Shown piece after piece: positions 1 through 8,153 of a stretch of 15,409 bases of DNA. The DNA lies in contig WFXK01000320.1 in assembly GCA_015490695.1 (NCBI GenBank), positions 1-15,409 on the forward strand, read 5' to 3'. Position 1 is the first letter of the stretch. Each line of letters starts with the position of its first letter. Origin of the DNA: Bacteroidota bacterium (lineage in GTDB: Bacteria > Bacteroidota > Bacteroidia > SpSt-205 > S141-50). A program made the translations under genes and the position numbers. The notes beneath the pieces are model-generated. The model was given only the letters and a program-made list of their open reading frames with translations, had not been told where the DNA came from and did not search any database.

Positions 1-21
1 GGAGATGTGTATAAGAGACAG
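1..21 (+). other. Nextera/Tn5 adapter remnant (not genomic)
   Basis: Bases 3-21 read AGATGTGTATAAGAGACAG, which is exactly the 19-bp Tn5 mosaic end used in Nextera libraries. The two preceding bases, GG, match the end of the read-2 adapter arm (which ends CTCGG before the mosaic end) and not the read-1 arm. A perfect match at the very first bases of a contig is best explained as untrimmed adapter. Genomic sequence should therefore be taken to start at 22. A genomic Tn5 end is the alternative, but no transposase or IS50 sequence follows. Confidence 0.96.
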
Positions 22-1014
22 TTCTAACGCCTCATAGGTAAGTTTCAGAGCCTTTTGAGGAGAAAGCACCGAATAGTTCACAATCAAAATGTTAAAATAA
101 AAGAAGATGTACTTAGGAAGGTATTCGGGATGGGTTTCAAGGAGTTTATGTAGTTCTTTTGCTTTGTTAATAGATTCGCGGTATTTTTTATTTTTAAATA
201 AGGTATTTGCCCAGTGGATGGTCAAACGAATATGTAAATCGGGGAATTGTTCTATAGTGTTTTTGAAAGTAGGGTCATTAAAGATTTTTTCTAAGAACCG
301 TTCTAAAAAAGGATAGTTTTTAGTTCTTAAAATCGTTCGTTCTGTGGCTTCAATCAACTCTGCGTGGACTTCAGGGCTTTCCAAAACAAAAGTTGCATTC
401 ATATATCCCATGAGCTCATTAAGTAAGCGTTGTGCCTCTTGGTCATCTTCATAGTTTTGAGTGGTTAAAATCTTATATCGGGTAAGTACCATGAGTTCTT
501 CTAAACGTCTAACCTGTTTCCATTTTTGTGCTTTTTGTTGTCTTTCTCGTAAAAAAGGTAAAGGGTCTTTAATCACATTTCCTTTATAAAAAGAGAGCAT
601 TTCATCATAGAGAAAGGATTCATGCAAGTACCATTTATTTTCTTCTGCGATGCGTTTGGCTAAAAAGAAGAAGTGTTGACTTTCTTTATGAAGTCCTTTG
701 CTCTTTAAGATTTCATAGACAGCCAAGTAGTGGTAGAAAGTTACTTTGGGGTTTTTATGCAGGTATTGGATTTGAAGTGCTTGCAGGATTTTATTAAGAA
801 GTCGGTTTTTTAGTCGGTAGTAAGCGTTATCGGATTGGGTAAGTTGTCGTTTTTGTTCTTCGCTGGCGCCTTTACGAATCCGTTTTAGCAGCTCTAAGTC
901 TTTTCTTTGTTGCTCTTTCTCTTTATAGGGGCTATAAGAGCGTTCAATGAAGTGAGTTAAGAAGCGTAATTCTGCTTTAGAGAGGTGTTTGATTATGTTT
1001 TCTAATATATCCAT
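22..1014 (-). CDS. partial helical (TPR-like) protein, 3' end missing
   Basis: The frame is open from an ATG at 1014 down to the contig edge: 331 codons without a stop, ending against the adapter. The protein begins MDILENIIKHLSKAELRF and is rich in Lys, Glu, Leu and aromatic residues in a pattern of amphipathic helices. The last 80 or so visible residues (for example HWANTLFKNKKYRESINKAKEL) look like TPR-style helix pairs. There is no signal peptide or membrane segment, so it is probably cytoplasmic. I do not recognise the family. The start is supported by a good minus-strand promoter (TTTG-N19-TATCTTTG) ending 9 bases before the ATG. It diverges from the PEBP gene. The C-terminus is unknown because the contig ends. 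Confidence 0.85.
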
Positions 1015-1023
1015 AGGAATAGA

Positions 1024-1054
1024 CAAAGATAGGGTTTCTTTTGTGGTTATCAAA
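1024..1054 (-). promoter_or_regulatory. Bacteroidota-type promoter of the partial helical protein gene
   Basis: On the minus strand a TTTG (1051-1054) is followed after 19 bases by TATCTTTG (1024-1031), matching the Bacteroidota -33/-7 consensus. Only 9 bases separate the -7 box from the ATG at 1014, so transcription should begin at or within a few bases of the start codon. It overlaps the oppositely directed promoter at 1040-1068. Confidence 0.7.
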
Positions 1055-1068
1055 GTTTTTTAGCTTTG
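1040..1068 (+). promoter_or_regulatory. Bacteroidota-type promoter of the PEBP/GT51 gene pair
   Basis: TTTG (1040-1043) and TAGCTTTG (1061-1068) are separated by 17 bases. The -7 box ends 7 bases before the ATG at 1076, which predicts a leaderless or nearly leaderless transcript for the PEBP gene and the transglycosylase gene behind it. Confidence 0.65.
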
Positions 1069-1075
1069 CCGCTGT

Positions 1076-1585
1076 ATGCGATGGGGCATTTTTATTGTGT
1101 TTCTTATATGGGGCTGCAAGGCGCAATTGAAGTTGTATAGCAGTGCCTTTAGGGATGGCGAGCCGATACCTGAGCGTTATACGTGTGATGGTGAAGATAT
1201 TTCACCGCCATTGCGTTGGGAAGGCGCTCCGAAAAATACCCTTAGTTTTGTCTTAATCTGCGATGACCCTGACGCTCCCATGGGCACATGGACCCACTGG
1301 GTGCTATACAACATCCCTAACCACATCCATGAACTCAAAGAAGGCATAGGAAAAGCAGAAGAACAAATCGCTATTGGCGCTTATCACGCAAAGAACTCAT
1401 GGGGGCGTTACGGCTACGGCGGTCCCTGCCCCCCCAGCGGAACCCATAGATACTTCTTCTACCTCTACGCCGTAGATACCCTCTTCCCCCCAGGACTCAG
1501 TAAACAACAACTACTACAACTACTACAAGAACACCAATTAGCAAAAGCAACCCTCATGGGAACCTACTCCTTTAAGAAAAAATAA
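1076..1585 (+). CDS. YbhB/YbcL-type PEBP lipoprotein
   Basis: The 169-residue protein belongs to the bacterial phosphatidylethanolamine-binding (Raf kinase inhibitor-like, YbhB/YbcL) family. Two family signatures are intact: DPDAPMGTWTHW (64-75) and GGPCPPSGTHRY (115-126), which build the anion-binding pocket. Length is normal for the family. The N-terminus is a short hydrophobic stretch ending IWGC at residue 14, which could be a lipobox placing the protein on a membrane facing the periplasm; the segment is short, so this is likely but not certain. The ATG sits 7 bases after a TAGCTTTG box. The stop codon is directly followed by the GTG of the next gene, so the two are co-transcribed. The ligand and role of these bacterial proteins are poorly known. 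Confidence 0.92.
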   Translation: MRWGIFIVFLIWGCKAQLKLYSSAFRDGEPIPERYTCDGEDISPPLRWEGAPKNTLSFVLICDDPDAPMGTWTHWVLYNIPNHIHELKEGIGKAEEQIAIGAYHAKNSWGRYGYGGPCPPSGTHRYFFYLYAVDTLFPPGLSKQQLLQLLQEHQLAKATLMGTYSFKKK

Positions 1586-3364
1586 GTGAAAAAAATCGCT
1601 CTTTGGGTTCTTTTCCTCATCACAGGGATAATGCTATCCCTGCCTTACTTGCTTCCATGGCTTATAAAAAAAGGACTTAAATACCATTTCCCCCAACTAC
1701 ACTTTCAATCTCTACGACTACAATGGAATGGTACATTCACCTTCCAAAACTTAAAACTGCCTTATAAAAACCACACTCTTTACATAGACCACCTAAACCT
1801 ACGCCCTGACTATCTCACTCTATTAAAGGGAAAATTCCGAATCCACAAGCTCTATTTTCATAAAGGAATGCTCATTACAAAAACCACATCAAAAAAACTT
1901 GCTAAACCCAATCACTTCATTGCCTTATTACGAAAACAATTTGACCGACTTGCGCTGTTGTCTACTTTTCTACCGCAAGAAGGAGGGTTTCACAACTTCG
2001 TATGGTGCACGCAAAAAGATACTTTATTGCAACTTTACCAAGGACAAGAACGCCAAGGCGTACTAACGGCAACCCTTCAATGGAAAAAACAAAAAGCAAA
2101 ACTTCAGTTTTTTCGTCAACAATCCTATGCTTGGTATGGGGTGTTTAGCGCTCAAGAACGTTTTTTCTTATGGAGGCGTCCGAAAGATACTTTAAGTTTT
2201 TCCCAACTGCATTGGGCTTATACTCCCATGGGTGATAGCGCTCAATGTCTACTGCGCTGCTATGAACTGCGATGGTATCATCCCAAAATCGCTATTTATC
2301 CTTTGAAAATAGATAGTCTCTTACTAAAAGGTACTTTACGTTTTGAAGGGGATTCTGTAGTACAACTTTATGCTCATCATGCTCAATGGAACCGTTTAAA
2401 GGGGCGTGTGCAATGGTATTATCGGCTTACGCAGAAAGATACTTTATTGCGTTTAACGCTTCAAACCGATACGTTTGCTGCTCAAGCCCTTTTAGAAAAC
2501 ATGCCCTATGCCCTTACCCACTACATCCAAGGCATGCAATTAGCAGGACAATTAAGCTTTTATGCTCTTTTACAAATCCATCTTTTTGGAAAAGCAAAAG
2601 CCAATTTGAAAGTTGTTCCCTACACGAAAGGGTTTAAAATCCTCCGTTACGGTAAAGCACAATTAACAAAGTTAAATCACGAATTTCTTTATCGTCCTTA
2701 TCGGAGCAAAAGAACTATTTGGATAGGAAGTAAAAATCCTTTTTATACGCCTTTAGAAAAGATTGCTCCCCATTTAGTAGAAGTGGTTTTGACCTCAGAA
2801 GACCGATTATTTTTCCATCATCGGGGTTTTAACTTAGGTGCTTTAAAACATAGTTTGATTACCAATTTACGTAAAGGGCGATTTGTCCGTGGAGGAAGTA
2901 CAATTACGATGCAATTGATAAAAAACGTGTTTTTAACTCACCGTAAAACAATCAGTCGTAAACTACAAGAAATCTTTTTAACATGGCTTTTAGAGCATTT
3001 TCGCATTGTTCCTAAGAAACGTTTGTTAGAAGTATATCTGAATTTAATAGAATGGGGACCTGAGGTGTATGGTATTGGAGAAGCAGCGCATTTTTATTTT
3101 CGCAGAAAACCCCACCAATTAACTTTAAGCGAAAGCATTTTTTTAGCTATGATTATTCCACGCCCTCGTTATTTTTATCGTTATTTCACGGAAAGCGATA
3201 GCTTAGACAAGCGTGCTTTATACTATTACACTTTGATTGCTTCTTTATTAAAAAAGTGGAAAGTTATTGACGAAAGCACTTACGAAAAACTTTTCCCTCC
3301 CCATATCTGGGTTATTGGCGAAGCAAGGAAATATTTGCCGTCGTATAGAAGGTATATGCGTTGA
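1586..3364 (+). CDS. AsmA-like/GT51 peptidoglycan transglycosylase fusion
   Basis: This 592-residue protein has one N-terminal membrane helix (about 4-27), a long AsmA-like periplasmic region (about 35-370) and a C-terminal glycosyltransferase-51 domain (about 385-580). The GT51 motifs are present: EDRLFFHHRG with the catalytic Glu405, GGSTITMQL (436-444), RKLQE (458-462) and LEVYLNLIEWG (481-491). The family polymerises lipid II into glycan strands outside the cytoplasmic membrane. No transpeptidase domain follows, so it is monofunctional, yet far longer than a typical MtgA (roughly 230-270 residues). The middle region is assigned by its pattern (for example LPYKNHTLYIDHLNLRPDYL) and is the less certain part; it contains the repeated string TQKDTLL (142-148 and 282-288). 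The start is a GTG directly after the PEBP stop codon; the next Met lies inside the membrane helix. Confidence 0.9.
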   Translation: MKKIALWVLFLITGIMLSLPYLLPWLIKKGLKYHFPQLHFQSLRLQWNGTFTFQNLKLPYKNHTLYIDHLNLRPDYLTLLKGKFRIHKLYFHKGMLITKTTSKKLAKPNHFIALLRKQFDRLALLSTFLPQEGGFHNFVWCTQKDTLLQLYQGQERQGVLTATLQWKKQKAKLQFFRQQSYAWYGVFSAQERFFLWRRPKDTLSFSQLHWAYTPMGDSAQCLLRCYELRWYHPKIAIYPLKIDSLLLKGTLRFEGDSVVQLYAHHAQWNRLKGRVQWYYRLTQKDTLLRLTLQTDTFAAQALLENMPYALTHYIQGMQLAGQLSFYALLQIHLFGKAKANLKVVPYTKGFKILRYGKAQLTKLNHEFLYRPYRSKRTIWIGSKNPFYTPLEKIAPHLVEVVLTSEDRLFFHHRGFNLGALKHSLITNLRKGRFVRGGSTITMQLIKNVFLTHRKTISRKLQEIFLTWLLEHFRIVPKKRLLEVYLNLIEWGPEVYGIGEAAHFYFRRKPHQLTLSESIFLAMIIPRPRYFYRYFTESDSLDKRALYYYTLIASLLKKWKVIDESTYEKLFPPHIWVIGEARKYLPSYRRYMR

Positions 3365-3387
3365 AGCCAAATAAGAAAATAAAACAC

Positions 3388-3395
3388 TATATTTG
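3388..3395 (+). promoter_or_regulatory. probable -7 box before the broken surface-protein gene
   Basis: TATATTTG fits TAnnTTTG and lies in the 58-bp gap after the transglycosylase gene. The only TTG upstream (3361-3363) is 24 bases away, a little far, so the -33 element is uncertain. The ATG at 3423 follows after 27 bases, which predicts an A/T-rich leader of about 20 nucleotides. Confidence 0.5.
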
Positions 3396-3422
3396 TAGCA
3401 CAATAAAAATAACCTTCTATCT

Positions 3423-4386
3423 ATGACGCTTAGAGTGTTTATAACGATAGTAATAGCTAATAGGTTTTTTACTCAAAACGTAGGTATCGGAACCACTTCT
3501 CCAGAGTCTTCTGCTAAATTAGAAGGCTTTACCCAAAAGAAAGGCATTCTAATACCGAGATTATCGACCACACAACGAGACAGCATAAGTGCACCATCCC
3601 ACAGCTTATTAAGATAAACAAATGGATTCCCTTAATACCTATACTAAAAAAGGAATAGCATCTCATATAGAGATGTTTCCTTCTATAAATACCACAGCAA
3701 ATTCCTTTATAGCTGCCTGGATAGGAAGTCAAGGAGCTGTTCAGTATATTTTGCAAGTTGCTTATAATCCAACTTTTACGAATTTAGTTTCTGGTTACAG
3801 TAACATAATTGTTAATGATACTTTCTACGACGTTATAGGGTTAACATGTGAGACTTCCTACTATTACCGAGTCAAGGTCCAAATGCCATGTAACCTTGCT
3901 TTGTACTCAGAGGTTGAAGAAGTTACCACAACGAGCGCCATCGTTTGCACCGGCTCCAATACGAATACTTGGCCTGCTATCGCCACCTACTCCACAGGCA
4001 GAAGCTACATTCCTTTCCTATTTTACCTCAACAACAAGCTCTATATGGGTACAGGTCAAAATAACTATGTTTCATATCCTCAGGATTTTTATGCCTACGA
4101 CCTAAATAATAATACATGGGCATCTTTGTCTAATTATCCCATTCCTTGTTATGATCCTCTCGCTATAACAGATTCCAATCTTCAACGAGCCTATATACTA
4201 AGAGAGTATTCTCCTTGTGGCTATTGCACAAATCAATACTATTACTGGGATAACACCACAAACCTATGGAAAACCATCCCAATCTTCTCAGGAGAAGGAC
4301 GTAATAATCTCATTGGAATATTTGTAGGACTAGCAAAAAACTGTCCAAACACTTATATATCAGATTGGTGGCAATTTTATCCCTAA
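3423..4386 (+). pseudogene. broken secreted protein: VGIG motif, Fn3-like and kelch-like segments
   Basis: Two frames together form one damaged gene. Frame 1 (3423-3617) gives a degenerate signal peptide, then TQNVGIGTTSPESSAKLE and GILIPRLSTTQRDSI, the start typical of many Bacteroidota surface proteins, and stops at LLR. The family usually continues 'LLxYxxxTxxLxxY'. That continuation appears in the other frame just downstream as DKQMDSLNTYTKKG (from 3613), so a frameshift (net +1 or -5 bases) lies at about 3609-3613. The second frame (to 4386) has an Fn3-like stretch (TNLVSGYSN...TSYYYRVKV) and one to two kelch-like repeats (NNKLYMGTG, FYAYDLNNNTW). It ends abruptly at SDWWQFYP, where a kelch repeat should continue, with no C-terminal sorting domain. 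A sequencing error could explain the frameshift but not the truncated end. Any surviving product would be short and probably non-functional. Confidence 0.75.
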
Positions 4387-4392
4387 GAAACC

Positions 4393-5328
4393 ATGCAAAT
4401 CCAATGTATCCTCTGTAACAGTGCTAATATCCAAATAGTAGAAAAAATTACAACAAAAAAATTACAACAGCTATATTGGAAGAAACTAAAAATAGACATT
4501 TCTCATTATTTCAGAGAAGCAGCTATTCACTATTGCAAGTGTCCCAAATGCTATTTACACTTTTTCTATCCATTAAGAGAAGGAGACAAGCACTTTTATC
4601 ATCAACTTCAAAAATTTGAGTGGTATTACCAAGAGCACAAACCAGAGTTCTCCATAGTGTTACCTTATTTACCATTACGAGGAAAGTTACTAGAAATAGG
4701 ATGTGGCAATGGAAACTTTGCTGCCCTATTACCACAAAACCTCCACTACACAGGCTTAGAGATCAGTACCGAAGCAGCCCAAATAGCACAAAACCAAGGT
4801 TTCAATGTAAAAATAGAAACCATAGAAAAACACGCTCAAAATCATGTAGAACATTATCATGCTGTTTGTGCTTTTCAGCTCTTAGAACATGTACCCAATG
4901 TATACAATTTTCTAAATCATAGTATTAAAGTGCTAAAAAAAGAAGGACTTCTCATCATTGCTGTACCCTGCATGGATTCCTTTATTGCTTATGCGATTAA
5001 TAATCCATTAAACCTACCCCCACATCATTTATCTCATTGGTACGACAAAACTTTACAATACCTACCAGAACTTTTTCCTATTTCCTTAAAAAAGTTAATT
5101 CATGTTTCTTTAGAACCTATCCATTATGAATGGTATACTAAAACGCTTTTCTTCCGTGCTCTTTGCAACTTAATGAAATTAAAGCCTAAGAATACTATAG
5201 ACACACGTCTTTCAACTCAGGCAGTAGAAAAATTCAGTGGGCTTTTAGCAAAGATTTTTTTTCGAGGCATGGACAGCAAAATGGCACCACGAGGACATAC
5301 CGTCATTGCTATTTATAAAAAGATTTAA
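4393..5328 (+). CDS. SAM-dependent methyltransferase with N-terminal zinc ribbon
   Basis: The 311-residue protein has an N-terminal zinc-ribbon-like pair of Cys motifs (C5-x2-C8 and C50-x2-C53, with C48 nearby), then a class I methyltransferase fold. Visible motifs are the SAM-binding loop LLEIGCGNGNF (99-109), the acidic end of strand 2 GLEIS (121-125), LLEHVPN (163-169) and GLLIIAVPC (185-193). This architecture is common in methyltransferases acting on sugar nucleotides, surface glycans or other small molecules, but the substrate cannot be read from the sequence. No glycosyltransferase or sugar genes lie beside it. The ATG is 6 bases after the broken surface-protein gene; I see no good promoter in front (only AATATTTG at 4317-4324, one base off the box), so it may depend on the promoter near 3388. 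The gene is intact. Confidence 0.88.
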   Translation: MQIQCILCNSANIQIVEKITTKKLQQLYWKKLKIDISHYFREAAIHYCKCPKCYLHFFYPLREGDKHFYHQLQKFEWYYQEHKPEFSIVLPYLPLRGKLLEIGCGNGNFAALLPQNLHYTGLEISTEAAQIAQNQGFNVKIETIEKHAQNHVEHYHAVCAFQLLEHVPNVYNFLNHSIKVLKKEGLLIIAVPCMDSFIAYAINNPLNLPPHHLSHWYDKTLQYLPELFPISLKKLIHVSLEPIHYEWYTKTLFFRALCNLMKLKPKNTIDTRLSTQAVEKFSGLLAKIFFRGMDSKMAPRGHTVIAIYKKI

Positions 5329-5333
5329 TTTTG
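5306..5333 (+). promoter_or_regulatory. promoter of the DUF4249-like lipoprotein gene
   Basis: TTG (5306-5308) and TAATTTTG (5326-5333) are 17 bases apart. The -7 box overlaps the methyltransferase stop codon (TAA, 5326-5328) and ends 5 bases before the ATG at 5339, so the transcript should be leaderless. Confidence 0.6.
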
Positions 5334-5338
5334 CCCTA

Positions 5339-6148
5339 ATGCGATATACCTTGTTTCTGCTCATTTTAACTTTACTCTCCTGCACCGAACCCATTGATTT
5401 CCCCTTAGATAAAAGTAGTAATGCGCTTATTGTAGAAGGTTGGGTTTGGACTCGTCCACCTTATTGTCAAGTGAAATTATCCCGTTCAAAAGCCTATTTA
5501 GCAGAAAATAACGAATTTCCCGGCATTCCCAATGCTACGGTAATTGTCAAAGAATTAGAAACAGGAATCACAGACACCCTTTTGTATCGTCCTGATACGC
5601 AATGGTATCAAGCGCAAAAGATACAAGGCAAACCAAGACATCATTATCGTTTAGATATTTACGTAGATGGAAAGCATTTTTGGGCTCAGACAGCAATCCC
5701 TGACACTGTACCCATCGCTATTGCGACTTTTGTCTATCATGATGCTACTTTATTAACGGAAGCAGGTTATCGCCCTTTATGTGTTGCAAAAGAACCCGAC
5801 ACTTTTGGAAACTACTATCGTCTTTTGATTTACAAAGGGGATTCTTTATTTGATGGTCCTTTTGACCGCCCTATCTTTGATGACCAATTCATCAATGGAA
5901 GAAGTCTCTTCTTCATGCTCCCTTATGCTTTTCAAAAGGGTGATACGGCTACTGTAGAATTACAAACCATTACCCATGCAACCTATCAATTCTTTGAATC
6001 TATTGAATTTGAACAATCTTCTTCATCACCTTACACCCCTCCTCCAGAAAACATTTTAAGCAACATTCAAAGCGATGACCCTAATACGATGGTCTTTGGT
6101 TGGTTTGGAGGGTTGGGAAGCACTCGCTCAACAAAAATCGTCCCTTAA
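5339..6148 (+). CDS. DUF4249-like lipoprotein
   Basis: Starting at 5339 the protein has 269 residues. It opens with a hydrophobic signal ending LLSC, a good lipobox with lipidated Cys15, so it should sit on a membrane, probably the outer one. After it come features resembling the Bacteroidota DUF4249 family: an ALIVEGWV stretch near the start, a first part that looks like a beta-sandwich, and an ending with LSNIQSDDP and FGWFGG. The function of DUF4249 is unknown; members often lie next to TonB-dependent receptor genes, but none is here. I prefer this start over the in-frame ATG at 5306, because 5306 would add 11 residues containing Lys and Arg before the signal and lies upstream of the TAATTTTG box. 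It converges with uvrB across only 4 bases. Confidence 0.8.
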   Translation: MRYTLFLLILTLLSCTEPIDFPLDKSSNALIVEGWVWTRPPYCQVKLSRSKAYLAENNEFPGIPNATVIVKELETGITDTLLYRPDTQWYQAQKIQGKPRHHYRLDIYVDGKHFWAQTAIPDTVPIAIATFVYHDATLLTEAGYRPLCVAKEPDTFGNYYRLLIYKGDSLFDGPFDRPIFDDQFINGRSLFFMLPYAFQKGDTATVELQTITHATYQFFESIEFEQSSSSPYTPPPENILSNIQSDDPNTMVFGWFGGLGSTRSTKIVP

Positions 6149-6152
6149 ATCT

Positions 6153-8153
6153 TTAAGTATTTTCGTATATCCACGCTTTTAGATGTTGGTCAATAGCAAA
6201 CATTTCATCACGCAAGCGGGCTGCTAAAAGGTATTGTTCTTTTTCTACTGCTGCCATCATTTGCTCATAAAGCTGTTTGCGCAAGGCTTTTAACTCCTCT
6301 ATACTTAGTTGTTTGAAGTCGGGACGTTTAGTAGTTGATGCCTCTTTCTCGTCTTCAACAACTTCTTTTAGTGAACTTTTGATTTCTGAGCGTACTGTTG
6401 TGGGTACAATACCATGATAATCGTTATAGGCTTTTTGTATCTTTCTACGACGACGGGTTTCATCTAAAAGGGTTTGAATAGCAGGGGTGATTTTATCAGC
6501 GTATAAAATCACTCGTCCATGGACATTGCGTGCTGCTCTGCCCGCCGTCTGAATTAAAGCCGTGGCAGAACGTAAAAACCCTTCTTTATCCGCATCCAAA
6601 ATCGCTACTAACATCACTTCAGGCAAATCTAACCCCTCTCGTAAAAGATTAATGCCCACAATCACATCAATATCCCCTTGTCTTAAAGCTCGCAAAATCT
6701 CCACGCGGTCAATTGCATCAATGTCGGAATGCAAATAGCGTGCACGGATATTATAATTAATAAGGTATTCACACAACTCTTCTGCCATCCGCTTTGTAAG
6801 TACCGTAACTAACACCCTACCCCCTTGTTGAATGACTTTATGGATTTCTCCGATGAGGTCATCTACTTGGTTTTCTACAGGACGTACTTCTACAGGTGGG
6901 TCCATTAAGCCCGTTGGACGCACTAATTGTTCTACAACAACTCCCTTGGCTTTCCTCAATTCATAAGGACCAGGGGTCGCACTCATATAAATAACCTGTG
7001 GAACTAACGACTCAAATTCATCAAACGTAAGCGGACGATTATCTAAAGCAGAGGGCAAACGAAATCCATATTCTACCAAAGTTAATTTCCTTGAGCGGTC
7101 GCCCGCATACATCCCCCGCAACTGCGGAACCGTAATGTGACTCTCATCAATCACAACTAAATAATCCGCTGGAAAATAATCCAATAAACAATAAGGACGC
7201 TCTCCTGGCTTCCTACCCGTTAAATAACGAGAATAATTCTCTATCCCCTTACAATGGCCTAACTCCTGTAACAATTCCAATTCATGTTCTATGCGTTGTT
7301 TTAAGCGTTTAGCTTCTAATAATTTTCCTTGTGATTCTAAAAACCGAAGTTGCTGTTTTAGTTCTTTACGGATTTCAGGAATCGCTTTTTCTATAGTAGT
7401 ACGTTGCGTCGCAAAAGCACTGGCAGGATAAAGCCGATAACGTTCAATCTCAGCAATCTTTTTATAATTTTCAGGTTGTAATAACGCAATCTTTTCTATT
7501 TCATTACCCCAAAATTGTATTTTTACAACACAATCATCATGGATGGGGCGAATGGTTATGGTATCACCTTTTACCGCAAAGGTTCCTGGTTTTTCCGCTT
7601 TAACACTGCGCTCATAAAGCATATCTATAAGATGATAGAGCAGTTTTCTGCGGGGTATTATTTGTCCTTGACGTAATTCTAAACTCATAGCAAAGATTTC
7701 AGAGGGGTTTCCTAAGCCATAGATGCAGGAGACCGACGCAACAATAATCACATCTTTTCTGCCTGATAGCAATGCTGCCAGCGCTCTTAAACGGAGTCGT
7801 TCAATAAGGGCGTTAATGGAAGAATCCTTTTCTATGTAGGTATCGGTTTCTGGCAAATAGGCTTCAGGTTGGTAGTAGTCATAGTAAGAGATGAAGTATT
7901 CCACTTTGTTTTTTGGGAAGAAGGCTTTTAGTTCGGTATAGAGTTGGGCGGCGAGTGTTTTGTTATGGCTGATGATAAGCGTGGGTTTTTGTACTTGAGC
8001 AATAACGTTAGCGATAGTGAAGGTTTTTCCTGAGCCTGTTACGCCCAATAGGACTTGATGGCGTTGCCCTTGACGGATTCCTTCTACTAAAGCGGCAATC
8101 GCTTGAGGCTGGTCACCCGCAGGGGCATAAGGAGCATGCAACTCAAACCGCAT
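6153..8153 (-). CDS. uvrB: UvrB, excinuclease ABC subunit B
   Basis: This is the DNA-damage verification helicase of UvrABC nucleotide excision repair: it is loaded by UvrA, opens the strands at the lesion and recruits UvrC. At 666 residues it has normal length and all main parts: Walker A GVTGSGKT (37-44), the beta-hairpin YYDYYQPEAYLPETDTYIEKD region (90-110) that is inserted between the strands, DESH (336-339), SAT (391-393), motif VI QTAGRAARN (535-543) and a C-terminal UVR domain (about 620-660) that contacts UvrC. The start codon overlaps the end of the upstream sensor-like gene by 11 bp, and I see no promoter of its own, so it is probably the last gene of the purH-mre operon. Nothing is missing. 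Confidence 0.98.
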   Translation of the reverse strand: MRFELHAPYAPAGDQPQAIAALVEGIRQGQRHQVLLGVTGSGKTFTIANVIAQVQKPTLIISHNKTLAAQLYTELKAFFPKNKVEYFISYYDYYQPEAYLPETDTYIEKDSSINALIERLRLRALAALLSGRKDVIIVASVSCIYGLGNPSEIFAMSLELRQGQIIPRRKLLYHLIDMLYERSVKAEKPGTFAVKGDTITIRPIHDDCVVKIQFWGNEIEKIALLQPENYKKIAEIERYRLYPASAFATQRTTIEKAIPEIRKELKQQLRFLESQGKLLEAKRLKQRIEHELELLQELGHCKGIENYSRYLTGRKPGERPYCLLDYFPADYLVVIDESHITVPQLRGMYAGDRSRKLTLVEYGFRLPSALDNRPLTFDEFESLVPQVIYMSATPGPYELRKAKGVVVEQLVRPTGLMDPPVEVRPVENQVDDLIGEIHKVIQQGGRVLVTVLTKRMAEELCEYLINYNIRARYLHSDIDAIDRVEILRALRQGDIDVIVGINLLREGLDLPEVMLVAILDADKEGFLRSATALIQTAGRAARNVHGRVILYADKITPAIQTLLDETRRRRKIQKAYNDYHGIVPTTVRSEIKSSLKEVVEDEKEASTTKRPDFKQLSIEELKALRKQLYEQMMAAVEKEQYLLAARLRDEMFAIDQHLKAWIYENT

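Noticed and set aside
107..316. Plus-strand open frame of 69 codons
   Set aside because: It lies opposite the long open minus-strand gene (22-1014), has no promoter and an unconvincing composition; it is a shadow frame.
2015..2455. Near-repeat AAAGATACTTTATTGC at about 2015 and 2435 inside the transglycosylase gene
   Set aside because: It encodes the same short beta-strand string (KDTLL) in a repetitive AsmA-like region; there is no sign of a mobile or regulatory repeat.
5306..5338. Earlier ATG for the DUF4249-like gene
   Set aside because: It overlaps the methyltransferase, places Lys and Arg residues before a complete lipoprotein signal, and lies upstream of the TAATTTTG promoter box.
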